DNA of 64,000 nt from Solimonas flava DSM 18980 (GTDB lineage Bacteria; Pseudomonadota; Gammaproteobacteria; Nevskiales; Nevskiaceae), in the NCBI RefSeq assembly GCF_000426685.1, contig NZ_AUFV01000015.1, forward strand, positions 1-64,000. The letters are read 5' to 3'. Numbering within the stretch: position 1 is the first letter of the stretch; every line of letters starts with the position of its first letter. The notes beneath the pieces are model-generated. The model was not told the DNA's origin, did not search any database, and was given only the letters and a program-made list of their open reading frames with translations. Positions 25,776 to 34,574 of the stretch are shown here, piece by piece. A program made the translations under genes and the position numbers.

Positions 25776-28346
25776 CTAGATCGCGCGCGGCGCCGCTGCC
25801 GGCGCGCCCTCGCGCTCGCGGAACAGCCAGGCGCCGAGCGCCGGCAGCAGGCAGATCGCGCCAAGCATGTTGACGAGGAACATGAAGCTCAGCAGCAGGC
25901 CCATGTCGGCCTGGAACTTGAGCGCCGACAGCGTCCAGGTGCCGACGCCGATCGCCATCGTGATCGCCGTGAACACGGCCGCGGTGCCACGCTGCAGCAT
26001 CGCCTCGCGGAACGCCTCGTTGAACGGCAGGCCCTTGGCGAGATCGTGCTGGATGCGCTCGAACAGATAGATGCCGTAGTCGACGCCGACACCGACGCCG
26101 AGCGCGACGACCGGCAGGGTCGCGACCTTCAGGCCGATGCCGAGCGAGGCCATCAGCGCGTTGCAGAAGATCGACACCATGGTCAGCGGCACCAGCACGC
26201 ACAGCGTCGCACGCCACGAGCGGAAGGTCAGCAGGCACAGCAGCGCCAGCGCGCCGAAGATCGCCAGCAGCATCTTCGCCTCGGCCGACTCGACCGCCTC
26301 GTTGGTCGCCGCCATCACGCCGATGTTGCCGCTGGCCAGGCGCATCGTCACGCCGTCGACCGGGTTGGCGTCGATGAAGCGCTTGGCCTCGCTGACGACG
26401 TGGTGGACGGTCGCGCCTTCGTGGTCCTTGGTGAAGACCAGCACCTGGATCGCCTTGCAGCCTTCGATGTTGAGGCCGAGGTTGGGATCGAAGGCACGCG
26501 AGCCGGTCGACAAACCCACTTCCGAGCGCGGCAGCGCGCGCCAGCGCGGGCTGCCTTCGTTGAAGGCCGAGATCACCAGCTTGCCGATGCCGGCGACGCC
26601 GGTCACCGAACGCACGCCGTCGACGCCGCGCATATACAGCTCGAAGCGGTCGATCAGGTTGACGACCGGATAGTGCAGGCAGGAATCGCCCTCGAAGTTC
26701 TTGGCCTCGACGATCACGCTGAGCACGTCGGTGCCGATGTTGTACGAGCTGGCGATCGCGCGGTTGTCGTGGTTGTAGCGCGAGTCCTGACGCAGTTCCG
26801 GGGCGCCGGTGCCGGAATCGCCGACCACCATGCTGCGCGACATCTGCGTCGTCACCGCCAGCAGCGCGAGGCAGACCGCGAACACGCCGAGCGCGTACCG
26901 GGGCTCCGCGCACTTGGCCATCTGCCGCCAGATCGCCATCTGCAGCGTGCCCGGCGGCTTCAGCGAGTTGCGGCGGCTGCTCGCCTCGAGGCGCACGTGC
27001 GAGAGGATGATCGGCAGGATCATCTTGTTGGTGACGATCATCAGCAGCACGCCGAGGCAGGCGGTGATGCCGAGCTCGTGCACGATCGGGATGTCGATCA
27101 GCATGATGACGGCGAAGCCGAGCGCGTTGGTCAGCAGCGCCACCGCGCCGGGGATGAACAGCTTGCGGAACGCCGCGCGCGAGGCGTCGACCGAGCTGGC
27201 GCCGGCGACGACTTCATTGCGCCAGGCGTTGGTCATCTGCACCGCATGGCTGACGCCGATCGAGAAGATCAGGAACGGCACCAGGATCGACATCGGGTCG
27301 ATGCCGAAGCCGATCAGCGGCAATATGCCGATCAGCCACAGCACCGGCAGCAGCGCGACGACCAGCGCGACCAGCGTCAGGCGCACCGAACGCGAGTACA
27401 GGAACAGCAGCAGCAGCGTGATGCCGAAGGCCAGCGCGAAGAACACGAACACGCCGACCAGGCCGCCGATGACGTCGGCGAGCAGCTGCGCGAAGCCGAT
27501 GATATTGACCTCGATGTCCGGGTTGTAGTCCGGGTTGTCGACGGCCTCGACCTTGACCAGCCCGCCCTTGACCGGCACCGACTCGCCGCCGCCCGGCGGC
27601 ACCGCGAAGAAGGTCTGGTACGGCAGCATCCAGCCGTAGTCGACATAGCCTTCGGCGACCACGTCGCCGGCCTTGAACGGCGGCAGGTCGGCCTTGAGGG
27701 CGTAGCGGTACTCGGTCTTGCTCTCGAAGCGGCCGCGGATGTCGCCGAGGCGGTTCATGACCTGGCGGTAGAAGACTTCCGCCTTGGCCGGATCGCCGGT
27801 GTCGACCTCCTGCAGGTCGGCACGGATCAGCGCCGCCTTGAAGTCGTTGGCGACCAGCAGGCCGATCTGGCCGGACAGCGAGACGTTGTGGCGCACGCGA
27901 TCGAGCTGCTCGGGCGTCGCCGAGAAGCGCGCCGGCACCACCGGCTCGCCCTTGAAGCCGTCTTCGGTGATCTCGATGTAATAGGTGTTCGGCGTGAAAA
28001 TCGACGAAACGTGCGTGCGGTCGATGCCCGGAATCAGGAACACGTCGTCGGTCGCCTTGCGCATGGCGTCGAGGAACGGGGCGTTGTAGATGTCGCCCTC
28101 GCCCTTCCAGCGCAGGTTCACCAGCAAGGTGTTGGCGCCCGAGAAGTTCTTCATGTAATCCATCATCGTGCGCATGTACTCATGCTTGATGGGGATCATC
28201 TTGAGGAAGCCCGGGTCGAGCTGGACCTTGGTCGCGCTCCAGCCGAAGAACACCGTGATCGCCAGAAACAGCACCGACAGCAGGTGGCGCCAGGCGAGCA
28301 GGAAGTTCGAGATGCCGTCGACGCAATGGCGCATGAAGCTCTTCAT
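25776..28346 (-). CDS. RND-superfamily (MMPL-type) transporter
   Basis: An 856-residue inner-membrane protein with the HAE3/MMPL plan: one N-terminal transmembrane helix, a large periplasmic loop (~45-280), a block of five helices, a second loop, and a final helix block. Charged residues in helix GVGVGVDYGIYLFERI match the proton-relay region of the family. It overlaps the upstream YCF48-like gene by four bases (ATGA), so the pair is translationally coupled. With the DUF1302 and DUF1329 proteins it may form an envelope pathway for lipid or steroid-like molecules. Confidence 0.88.
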   Translation of the reverse strand: MKSFMRHCVDGISNFLLAWRHLLSVLFLAITVFFGWSATKVQLDPGFLKMIPIKHEYMRTMMDYMKNFSGANTLLVNLRWKGEGDIYNAPFLDAMRKATDDVFLIPGIDRTHVSSIFTPNTYYIEITEDGFKGEPVVPARFSATPEQLDRVRHNVSLSGQIGLLVANDFKAALIRADLQEVDTGDPAKAEVFYRQVMNRLGDIRGRFESKTEYRYALKADLPPFKAGDVVAEGYVDYGWMLPYQTFFAVPPGGGESVPVKGGLVKVEAVDNPDYNPDIEVNIIGFAQLLADVIGGLVGVFVFFALAFGITLLLLFLYSRSVRLTLVALVVALLPVLWLIGILPLIGFGIDPMSILVPFLIFSIGVSHAVQMTNAWRNEVVAGASSVDASRAAFRKLFIPGAVALLTNALGFAVIMLIDIPIVHELGITACLGVLLMIVTNKMILPIILSHVRLEASSRRNSLKPPGTLQMAIWRQMAKCAEPRYALGVFAVCLALLAVTTQMSRSMVVGDSGTGAPELRQDSRYNHDNRAIASSYNIGTDVLSVIVEAKNFEGDSCLHYPVVNLIDRFELYMRGVDGVRSVTGVAGIGKLVISAFNEGSPRWRALPRSEVGLSTGSRAFDPNLGLNIEGCKAIQVLVFTKDHEGATVHHVVSEAKRFIDANPVDGVTMRLASGNIGVMAATNEAVESAEAKMLLAIFGALALLCLLTFRSWRATLCVLVPLTMVSIFCNALMASLGIGLKVATLPVVALGVGVGVDYGIYLFERIQHDLAKGLPFNEAFREAMLQRGTAAVFTAITMAIGVGTWTLSALKFQADMGLLLSFMFLVNMLGAICLLPALGAWLFREREGAPAAAPRAI

Positions 28347-29500
28347 GGCTGCGCTCCTTCGGCCGCACCGCCGATCTGCGTGAGCTGCAGCCCTCCGTCG
28401 CCGGCGGTCAGCAGGCTGCTGGAGGTCAGCGGCAGCACCGCGGCGAGATCGTGCGGATTGCCGGGCAGCGGCTGCGTGAAGCTGCGGCCGTCGTCGTTCG
28501 AGACCAGGATCACGCTGCCGGCGCCGACCAGCACGATCTCGCCGCGCGGGCTGACGTTGCCGCCGAACAGCGAGCTGCTGACCGGCGTCGTGCTCTTCTG
28601 CCAGGTCTTGCCGTCATCGTCGCTGCGATAGACGTTGCCGCGCATGCCGTAGGCCAGCAGGGCCTTGGACGGCAGCACCAGCGCGCCGAAGAACGAGCCG
28701 TCGTAGACCGGCGGCAGCTTGCTCCAGCTCTGGCCGCCGTCGCTCGAACGCGCCATCAGGCCGCGCTCGCCGACCACGATCAGCGAGCGGTCGGCGGCCC
28801 GCACGATGCCGTACAGGTGATGGTCGCTGATCGCCTCGGCGCTGACGCGCTGCCAGCTCTGGCCGCCGTCGGTCGAACTCAGCATCAGGCCGAAGCCGCC
28901 GTACGCGAACAGGCGGCCGTCGAAGGGGCCGGCGATGCCGAGCAGCGGGTCGGGCTGCAGCGGCGGCGGCGTCCAGCCGCTCTCGGCCGGTGCGGCGCCG
29001 GCGGTGTCGCCGGGCGGCTCGGCGCTGAAGCCGGCGTCGGGCGGCGGCGACAGGCCGGCATCGGCCGCGGCGTCCGGCTTCGGCGATTCGATGAAGAAGG
29101 TTTCCTTCCAGCTCTCGCCGCCGTCGGTGCTGCGCAGGATCCAGCCGTCGTGGCCGACGGCGATCGCGGTCTTGTCGTCGATGAACTTCACCTGCGTCAG
29201 CGTCGAGCCGCGCTGCGGCTCAACCTTGGCTTCATGCCACGGCCCGCGCGCGTCGTCGGCGACGAGGATGCGGCCCTGCTCGCCGACCGCGAGCAGGCGC
29301 GCGCCGCTGCGCGCCAGGCCGGTCACCAGCAGACCGTCCGGATGCACGACGGTCGGTGCGAACGCCGGCGACGGCCGCGGCGAAAACGCGTAGGTGGCGG
29401 CCACCGCGACGATCGCGGTGAACGCCAGCGCCGGCCAGCGGCCGACCGACACTGCCCTTGCGGAGCGGCTCTGCACCGCCGTGGCTGCCGTTGCGCTCAT
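28343..29500 (-). CDS. YCF48/BNR-repeat protein, membrane anchored
   Basis: A 385-residue protein: an N-terminal hydrophobic anchor (WPALAFTAIVAVAATYAF), then a beta-propeller of BNR-like repeats, recognisable as RSTDGGESW, SSTDGGQSW, RSSDGGQSW and RSDDDGKTW. A proline-rich linker (~residues 138-180) splits the propeller. Ribosome site GAGGAG before the ATG. Such proteins, related to the photosystem assembly factor YCF48, commonly precede RND genes and may assist the transporter. Confidence 0.88.
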   Translation of the reverse strand: MSATAATAVQSRSARAVSVGRWPALAFTAIVAVAATYAFSPRPSPAFAPTVVHPDGLLVTGLARSGARLLAVGEQGRILVADDARGPWHEAKVEPQRGSTLTQVKFIDDKTAIAVGHDGWILRSTDGGESWKETFFIESPKPDAAADAGLSPPPDAGFSAEPPGDTAGAAPAESGWTPPPLQPDPLLGIAGPFDGRLFAYGGFGLMLSSTDGGQSWQRVSAEAISDHHLYGIVRAADRSLIVVGERGLMARSSDGGQSWSKLPPVYDGSFFGALVLPSKALLAYGMRGNVYRSDDDGKTWQKSTTPVSSSLFGGNVSPRGEIVLVGAGSVILVSNDDGRSFTQPLPGNPHDLAAVLPLTSSSLLTAGDGGLQLTQIGGAAEGAQP

Positions 29501-29597
29501 TTCATCTCCTCCTCGCTCCGAGTGGCGCGCCGCCGATGCGGCGCGTCCGCTCGTTATCGTTATCGTCCACGCGGCGCTGGCGCCGTCACCGGCTGCC

Positions 29598-30803
29598 TCA
29601 GGCGGGCAGCTCGAACAGGCCGGCGGCCCCCATGCCGCCGCCGATGCACATCGTCGTCACCACATAACGCGCGCCGCGGCGGCGCCCCTCGATCAGCGCG
29701 TGCATCACCATGCGCGCGCCGCTCATGCCGAACGGATGACCGATCGCGATCGCGCCGCCGTCGACGTTGAGCCGCTCGTCCGGAATGCCGAGCTGGTCGC
29801 GGCAGTAGATCACCTGGCAGGCGAACGCTTCGTTCAGTTCCCAGAGCCCGACGTCCGACACCTTGAGCCCATGCCGCGCGAGCAGCTTGGGCACCGCGAA
29901 CACCGGGCCGATGCCCATTTCGTCCGGTTTGCAGCCGGCGACCGCGAAGCCGCGATAGATGCCGAGCGGCGCGAGGCCGCGGCGGCGGGCCTGCTCGCCG
30001 CTCATCAGCAGCACCGCGGCGGCGCCGTCCGACAGCTGCGAGGCGTTGCCGGCGGTGACGTGCTCGCCCTGCTTCACCCACTGGCCGTCCTTCCAGACCG
30101 GCTTGAGCGCGCTCAGGCTTTCGAGCGTGGTCTGCGGCCGGTTGCCCTCGTCGCGGTCGAGCGTGACGCGCTGCTTCTCGGTCGGGTTGCCTTCCTTGTC
30201 GAACAGCTGCTGCTCGACGCTGATCGGCACGATCTCGTCGGCGAAGCGGCCGGCCTTCTGCGCCTCGGCGGTGCGCTGCTGGCTTTGCAGCGCATAGGCA
30301 TCCTGCTGCGCGCGCGAGATGCCGTAGCGCGAGGCGACCAGCTCGGCGGTCTCGATCATCGGGATGTACGCCGTCGGCTCGGCGGCGATCACCGCCTTCG
30401 ACGCGAAGCGGTAGGTGTTCTTGTGCTTGTTCTGCACCAGCGAGATCGACTCGAGGCCGCCGGCGACGACGATGTCCTGCTCGCCGGCGATGATGTTCTT
30501 GGCGGCGATCGCGATCGTCTGCAGGCCCGACGAGCACTGGCGGTCGAGCGTCATGCCCGGCACGCTGTCCGGCAGCCCGGCCGTGTACGCGCACAGCCGG
30601 CCGAGGTTGTAGGCCTGCGTGCCCTGTTGCGCGGCGCAGCCGAGCAGCACGTCGTCGACCTCGCCCGGCGCCACGCCGGCGCGCTCGACGGCGGCCTTGA
30701 TGACGTGGCCGCCGAGCACCGGCGCCTCGGTATCGTTGAAGGCGCCGCGATAGGCCTTGCCGATCCCGGTGCGGGCGACGCTGACGATGACGGCTTCGGT
30801 CAT
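29598..30803 (-). CDS. Thiolase (acetyl-CoA acyltransferase)
   Basis: A 401-residue thiolase II. Nucleophile Cys ~90 in DRQCSSG, His in [14 protein letters not shown], and the second Cys in [10 protein letters not shown]; all catalytic residues are present. It cleaves 3-ketoacyl-CoA in beta-oxidation. It lies 88 bp after the MaoC gene and is the last gene of the leftward fused dehydrogenase-ipdF-MaoC-thiolase set. A second thiolase (fadA6) is at 37831, so the two probably act on different intermediates. Confidence 0.92.
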   Translation of the reverse strand: MTEAVIVSVARTGIGKAYRGAFNDTEAPVLGGHVIKAAVERAGVAPGEVDDVLLGCAAQQGTQAYNLGRLCAYTAGLPDSVPGMTLDRQCSSGLQTIAIAAKNIIAGEQDIVVAGGLESISLVQNKHKNTYRFASKAVIAAEPTAYIPMIETAELVASRYGISRAQQDAYALQSQQRTAEAQKAGRFADEIVPISVEQQLFDKEGNPTEKQRVTLDRDEGNRPQTTLESLSALKPVWKDGQWVKQGEHVTAGNASQLSDGAAAVLLMSGEQARRRGLAPLGIYRGFAVAGCKPDEMGIGPVFAVPKLLARHGLKVSDVGLWELNEAFACQVIYCRDQLGIPDERLNVDGGAIAIGHPFGMSGARMVMHALIEGRRRGARYVVTTMCIGGGMGAAGLFELPA

Positions 30804-30891
30804 GGTGCGCCTCCTGCACAAGCACGCGGCGTCCCTGCCGCGCTTTTCATAACAAGCAGCGCATTGCGAATGGCGAGCATCGTCGATCTCT

Positions 30892-31350
30892 TCAGAAGTA
30901 GTAGCGCGAAATGGTGTCGGCGATGCAGGCCGGCTTGTCCTGGCCCTCGATCTCGACGGTGACGCGGATCGTCGCCTGCACGGCGCCGTCCTTGGTCTTC
31001 TCGGCGGCGATCAGTTCGCCGCGGCCGCGGACGCGGCTGCCGACGCGGACCGGCATCGGGAAGCGCACCTTGTCGAGGCCGTAGTTGACGCCCATGCGGA
31101 TCTGCACGTCGAGGATTTCCGGCAGGAAGCGCGCCGCCAGCGACAGCGTCAGGTAGCCGTGCGCGATCGGCGCGCCGAACGGGCCGGCCTTGGCGCGCTC
31201 GACGTCGACGTGAATCCACTGATGGTCGTCGGTGGCGTCGGCGAAGGTATTGACGCGCTGCTGCGTGATCGTCAGCCATTCGCCGGTGCCGAGCGGCTGG
31301 CCGACGGCGGCGAGGATTTCTTCGGCGTTGTGGAAAACGGGTTTGCTCAT
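30892..31350 (-). CDS. MaoC-type (R)-enoyl-CoA hydratase
   Basis: A 152-residue single hot-dog domain. The hydratase motif is present: [14 protein letters not shown] supplies Asp and His, followed by [16 protein letters not shown]. It would hydrate a trans-2-enoyl-CoA. It starts 18 bp after the upstream SDR ends, and the SDR starts six bases after the fused dehydrogenase, so all are one transcript. Probably acts in beta-oxidation of a steroid-derived side chain. Confidence 0.88.
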   Translation of the reverse strand: MSKPVFHNAEEILAAVGQPLGTGEWLTITQQRVNTFADATDDHQWIHVDVERAKAGPFGAPIAHGYLTLSLAARFLPEILDVQIRMGVNYGLDKVRFPMPVRVGSRVRGRGELIAAEKTKDGAVQATIRVTVEIEGQDKPACIADTISRYYF

Positions 31351-31367
31351 GTTCAGTCTCGTTGCGC

Positions 31368-32159
31368 TCAGGCGCGCTGGCTCGACGCCGAGATCGTCTC
31401 GCCGACCAGGTACGAGGCGTAGTCCGAGGCGAGGAAGACCATGACGTTGGCGATCTCCCAGGCCTCGGCGCCGCGGCCGAAGGCCTCGCGGCTGGCCAGC
31501 TCGTTGAGCAGCGTTTCCGGCGCGCTCTTGCGCAGGTGCTCGTGGAAGACGATCGACGGCGACACGGCGTTGATGCGGATGCCGTATTCGGCGGCTTCGA
31601 GCCCGCTGCAGCGCGTCAGCGCCATCACGCCGGCCTTGGCCGCCGCGTAGTGCGCCTGTTCCTGCTGCGCGCGCCAGCCGAGCACCGAGGCGTTGTTGAC
31701 GATGGCCCCGCGCCGGCGCGGCTGCATCTTGCGCAGCATCGCCCGCGTCATGCGGAACGTTCCGGTCAGCGTCACGTCGAGCACCTTGTGCCACTCCTCA
31801 TCCGTCATGTCGACGACGCGCTTGCTGCCGCCGAGACCGGCGTTGTTGATCAGGACGTCGACGCCGCCGAGGCGCTCCTCGGCCTCGTCGACCAGGGCCT
31901 GCACGTCGTCCTCGACCGCGACGTTGGCGAGCCGGCCGTAGATCTCGCAACCGGCATGCTGTGCCTTCAGCGCCGCCACCGCCTCGTCCAGACGGCGGGG
32001 GTGGATGTCGGAGATCAACAGCGCCCGCGCGCCCTCCTCGGCGCAGCGGCTGGCGGCGGCGAAGCCGATGCCGCCGCCGGCGGCGGCAGTAATGAGAACG
32101 CTGCGGCCCTGGAGCAGGGCATGCGCGGGCACGTAGGGCGGTGGCGGAACGGTGATCAT
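31368..32159 (-). CDS. ipdF: SDR oxidoreductase, IpdF-like
   Basis: A 263-residue SDR with the unusual glycine motif TAAAGGGIG, NNAGLGG, catalytic Ser in NNASVLGWRAQ and YAAAK, and end SASSQRA. From memory this pattern, including VVDMTDEEWHKVLDVTLTG and ALTRCSGLEAAEYGIRINAVSPS, closely follows mycobacterial IpdF (Rv3559c), the dehydrogenase acting on the 5-hydroxy group of the C/D-ring propanoyl-CoA intermediate. It sits directly after an acyl-CoA dehydrogenase whose C-terminal half resembles FadE30, mirroring the mycobacterial gene order. Orthology should be confirmed by alignment. Confidence 0.8.
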   Translation of the reverse strand: MITVPPPPYVPAHALLQGRSVLITAAAGGGIGFAAASRCAEEGARALLISDIHPRRLDEAVAALKAQHAGCEIYGRLANVAVEDDVQALVDEAEERLGGVDVLINNAGLGGSKRVVDMTDEEWHKVLDVTLTGTFRMTRAMLRKMQPRRRGAIVNNASVLGWRAQQEQAHYAAAKAGVMALTRCSGLEAAEYGIRINAVSPSIVFHEHLRKSAPETLLNELASREAFGRGAEAWEIANVMVFLASDYASYLVGETISASSQRA

Positions 32160-32165
32160 CAGGTT

Positions 32166-34475
32166 TCAGCTCGCAGGCCGCGGCTCGCGCGGCAGGTTGA
32201 GGCCGCGCTCGGCGATGAGGTTGAGTTGGATCTCGTTGGTGCCGGCGTAGAGGGTGTCGGCGCGCGAGAAGAAGAACAGCTGCTGCAGCGGGCGGATCGC
32301 CGGATCGTCGGAGATCACGTCGGCCTGCGTGCCGAGCACGTCGGCGGCGAGCTTGCCGAGCTCGCGATGCCAGTTCGACCAGTAGAACTTGTAGATCAGC
32401 GCCTCGCGCTTGAGGCCGAGCGCTGCGCCGTCGCCGAGCATGCGCATGGCGTTGTAGCGCATCACGCGCAGCCCGCTCCAGGCCTGCGCGAGGCGCTGGC
32501 GGATCTGCGCGTCAGCGAGGCGGCCGTTGCGCTGCGCCGTCTGCACGACCAGCGCCAGCTCGTGCGCGAAGTGCATCTGCTGGCCGAGTGTCGACACGCC
32601 GCGCTCGGCTTCGAGCAGGCCCATCGCCACCTTCCAGCCCTCGCCGGGCGCACCGACGACGTGCTCGGCGGCGGCGACCGCCTGGTCGAAGAACACTTCG
32701 TTGAACTCGGCGCCGCCGCCCATCTGGCGGATCGGGCGGATCTCGATGCCGGGCTGGGCGAGCGGCAGCAGCAGGAACACCAGCCCCTTGCTGCCCTTGC
32801 TGCCCGGCTCGCAGCGCGCCAGCACGAAGATCCAGTCCGACTCGTGCGCCAGCGACGTCCAGATCTTCTGCCCGGACACGCGCCACGAACCGTCGGCCTG
32901 GCGCTCGGCGCGCGTCTGCACGTTGGCGAGATCGGAACCGGCGTTCGGCTCCGAATAGCCCTGCGCCCAGAACTCCTCGCCGGCGACGATCTTCGGCAGG
33001 AAACGGCGCCGCTGCGCCTCGCTGCCGAACTGGATCAGCGTCGGGCCGATCAGGCCCTCGCCGATATGCCCCATGCGGCCGGGGCCACCGGCGCGCGCGT
33101 ATTCCTCGTGGAAGATCACCTGCTGCGCGATCGTCAGGCCGCGGCCGCCGGCCTCGCGCGGCCAGCCGACGCAGGTCCAGCCGCCGGCGGCAAGCTCGCG
33201 CTCCCAGGCCTTGCGCAGCGCCGGATCGGCTTCCTCGTCGCCGGGCCCGCCGCGATGGCGCAGGCTCGCGTAGCGGCCCGTCAGGTGCTCGCGCATCCAG
33301 CCGGCGACCTCGGCGCGGAAGCGCGCGTCGCCGGCATCGGCATCGGCGGCGGCCTGCTCGGTCTTGCCGAGCTGCGTCGCGGCGATTTCCTCGCGCAGCG
33401 CGTCGGCGGTGCCGAGCCAGTGGCTGGCCGCCTGCGCACGCTTGAAGTAGAGCTGCGGATCGTATTCCCAGGTGAAGCCGACGCCGCCGTGCAGCTGCAC
33501 CGCTTCCTGCGCGCACCAGAACAGCGTATCGGCCGACAGCTGGCGCGCCGCGGCGCATTCGCCGGCGAGCGTGTCGGCATCGGCGCCGGCGGCCGCGGCC
33601 GCGGCGGCGCCGGCGACCGCCGAACGCAGCGCCTCGATCTTCACCATCATTTCCGCGCAGCGGTGCTTGACCGCCTGGAAGCCGCCGACGACGCGGCCGA
33701 ACTGCTTGCGCTGCGCGACATAGGCGACCGTGAGGTCCAGACACTGCTGCGCGGCGCCGAGGCTTTCGGCGGCGACGAACAGCCGCGCCAGCGCCAGCGC
33801 CCGTGCCAGGCCGTCGCCGCGCTGCGGATCGTCGAGCCGCTCGGCGGCGACGCCGGCCAGGGTCAGCGTCGCGAAGCGGCGCGTCTGGTCCCAGGTCGCC
33901 AGCGGCGTCGCCGTCACGCCGGCCGCGTCGCGCGGCACCGCGAACAGGCCGTAGCCGGACGCGGTGCGTGCGAACAGCAGCAGCGTGTCGGCGCTGGCGC
34001 CGTCGACGACGGCCGACACCTCGCCGCGCAAGCTCCAGGCAGCGCCGTCCGCGCTCGCCGTCAGCGCCGCGGCGGCCAGCGACCAGTCGCCGTCCGGCAG
34101 CGCCACGCCGAAGCGCACGCCGCCTTCGGCGACGATCGGCAGCAGGCGCTCGCGCGCCGCGGCGCTGCCGGCCTCGACGATCAGCGTGGTGCCGAGCAGA
34201 ACCGTCGCGAAGTACGGCGTGCAGAACAGGCGGCGGCCGATCTGCTCGGCGAGCAGGGCCAGCTCGACCGCGCCGAGACCGAGACCGCCCAGCGCTTCGG
34301 GCACCGGGATCGCGCACCAGCCAAGCTCGCCGGCGAGGCGTTGCCAGAGTTCGGCGTCGAAGCCGTGCGCGCTCGCCATGTGGCGGCGGACGGCGGCGGA
34401 GTCACTGACGTCGGCGAGGAAATTCTCGGCGGCGTCGCGGATCAGCAGCTGGTCGTCGCTGAGAGACAGGTTCAT
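32166..34475 (-). CDS. Fused (double-length) acyl-CoA dehydrogenase
   Basis: A 769-residue protein made of two acyl-CoA dehydrogenase domains. Residues ~1-375 are one copy (LSDDQLLIRDAAENFL; AYVAQRKQFGRVVGGFQAVKH; QLHGGVGFTWEYD). Residues ~385-769 are the second, with FWAQGYSEPNAGSDLA, SGQKIWTSLAHESDW and DTLYAGTNEIQ. In steroid degraders such halves are usually separate alpha and beta subunits; FadE34/ChsE3 is a known fused case. The C-terminal half resembles FadE30. It introduces a 2,3-double bond into an acyl-CoA. It is the first gene of its operon, with an 18-bp palindrome 55 bp upstream. Confidence 0.9.
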   Translation of the reverse strand: MNLSLSDDQLLIRDAAENFLADVSDSAAVRRHMASAHGFDAELWQRLAGELGWCAIPVPEALGGLGLGAVELALLAEQIGRRLFCTPYFATVLLGTTLIVEAGSAAARERLLPIVAEGGVRFGVALPDGDWSLAAAALTASADGAAWSLRGEVSAVVDGASADTLLLFARTASGYGLFAVPRDAAGVTATPLATWDQTRRFATLTLAGVAAERLDDPQRGDGLARALALARLFVAAESLGAAQQCLDLTVAYVAQRKQFGRVVGGFQAVKHRCAEMMVKIEALRSAVAGAAAAAAAGADADTLAGECAAARQLSADTLFWCAQEAVQLHGGVGFTWEYDPQLYFKRAQAASHWLGTADALREEIAATQLGKTEQAAADADAGDARFRAEVAGWMREHLTGRYASLRHRGGPGDEEADPALRKAWERELAAGGWTCVGWPREAGGRGLTIAQQVIFHEEYARAGGPGRMGHIGEGLIGPTLIQFGSEAQRRRFLPKIVAGEEFWAQGYSEPNAGSDLANVQTRAERQADGSWRVSGQKIWTSLAHESDWIFVLARCEPGSKGSKGLVFLLLPLAQPGIEIRPIRQMGGGAEFNEVFFDQAVAAAEHVVGAPGEGWKVAMGLLEAERGVSTLGQQMHFAHELALVVQTAQRNGRLADAQIRQRLAQAWSGLRVMRYNAMRMLGDGAALGLKREALIYKFYWSNWHRELGKLAADVLGTQADVISDDPAIRPLQQLFFFSRADTLYAGTNEIQLNLIAERGLNLPREPRPAS

Positions 34476-34502
34476 CGGGATCGTGCGGGAGATACGGCCC
34501 GC

Positions 34503-34508
34503 ATTATT
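34503..34508 (-). promoter_or_regulatory. -10-like hexamer of the fused dehydrogenase operon
   Basis: Minus-strand AATAAT inside TTCGAATAATGCG. The almost identical TCGAAATAATGCG is found at 48702-48714 before the FAD dehydrogenase gene. The palindrome at 34530-34547 is 21 bases upstream; a start codon lies about 28 bases downstream. Confidence 0.55.
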
Positions 34509-34529
34509 CGAAGAACCCGACGCCTACTC

Positions 34530-34547
34530 TTCACCCATTGAGACGAA
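34530..34547 (-). promoter_or_regulatory. 18-bp operator-like palindrome, site A
   Basis: TTCACCC-ATTG-AGACGAA on the plus strand. The half-sites are imperfect inverted repeats (YTCRCMC and RGAYGAR). Related sites are at 48609, 48668, 55071, 60183 and 60213. It sits 21 bp upstream of a -10-like hexamer, centred about -42. Confidence 0.7.
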
Positions 34548-34574
34548 TGCCCCTGACCCGGGCCTGTCCGCCGC

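Noticed and set aside
25755..28631. Long plus-strand open frame opposite the RND transporter gene
   Set aside because: Low-complexity, Gln/Asp/Arg-rich translation typical of an antisense shadow; the opposite strand has clear transporter domains.
31362..34541. Very long plus-strand open frame opposite the fused acyl-CoA dehydrogenase
   Set aside because: Translation is Arg/Ala/His-rich without family motifs; it mirrors the codon pattern of the real minus-strand gene in GC-rich DNA.
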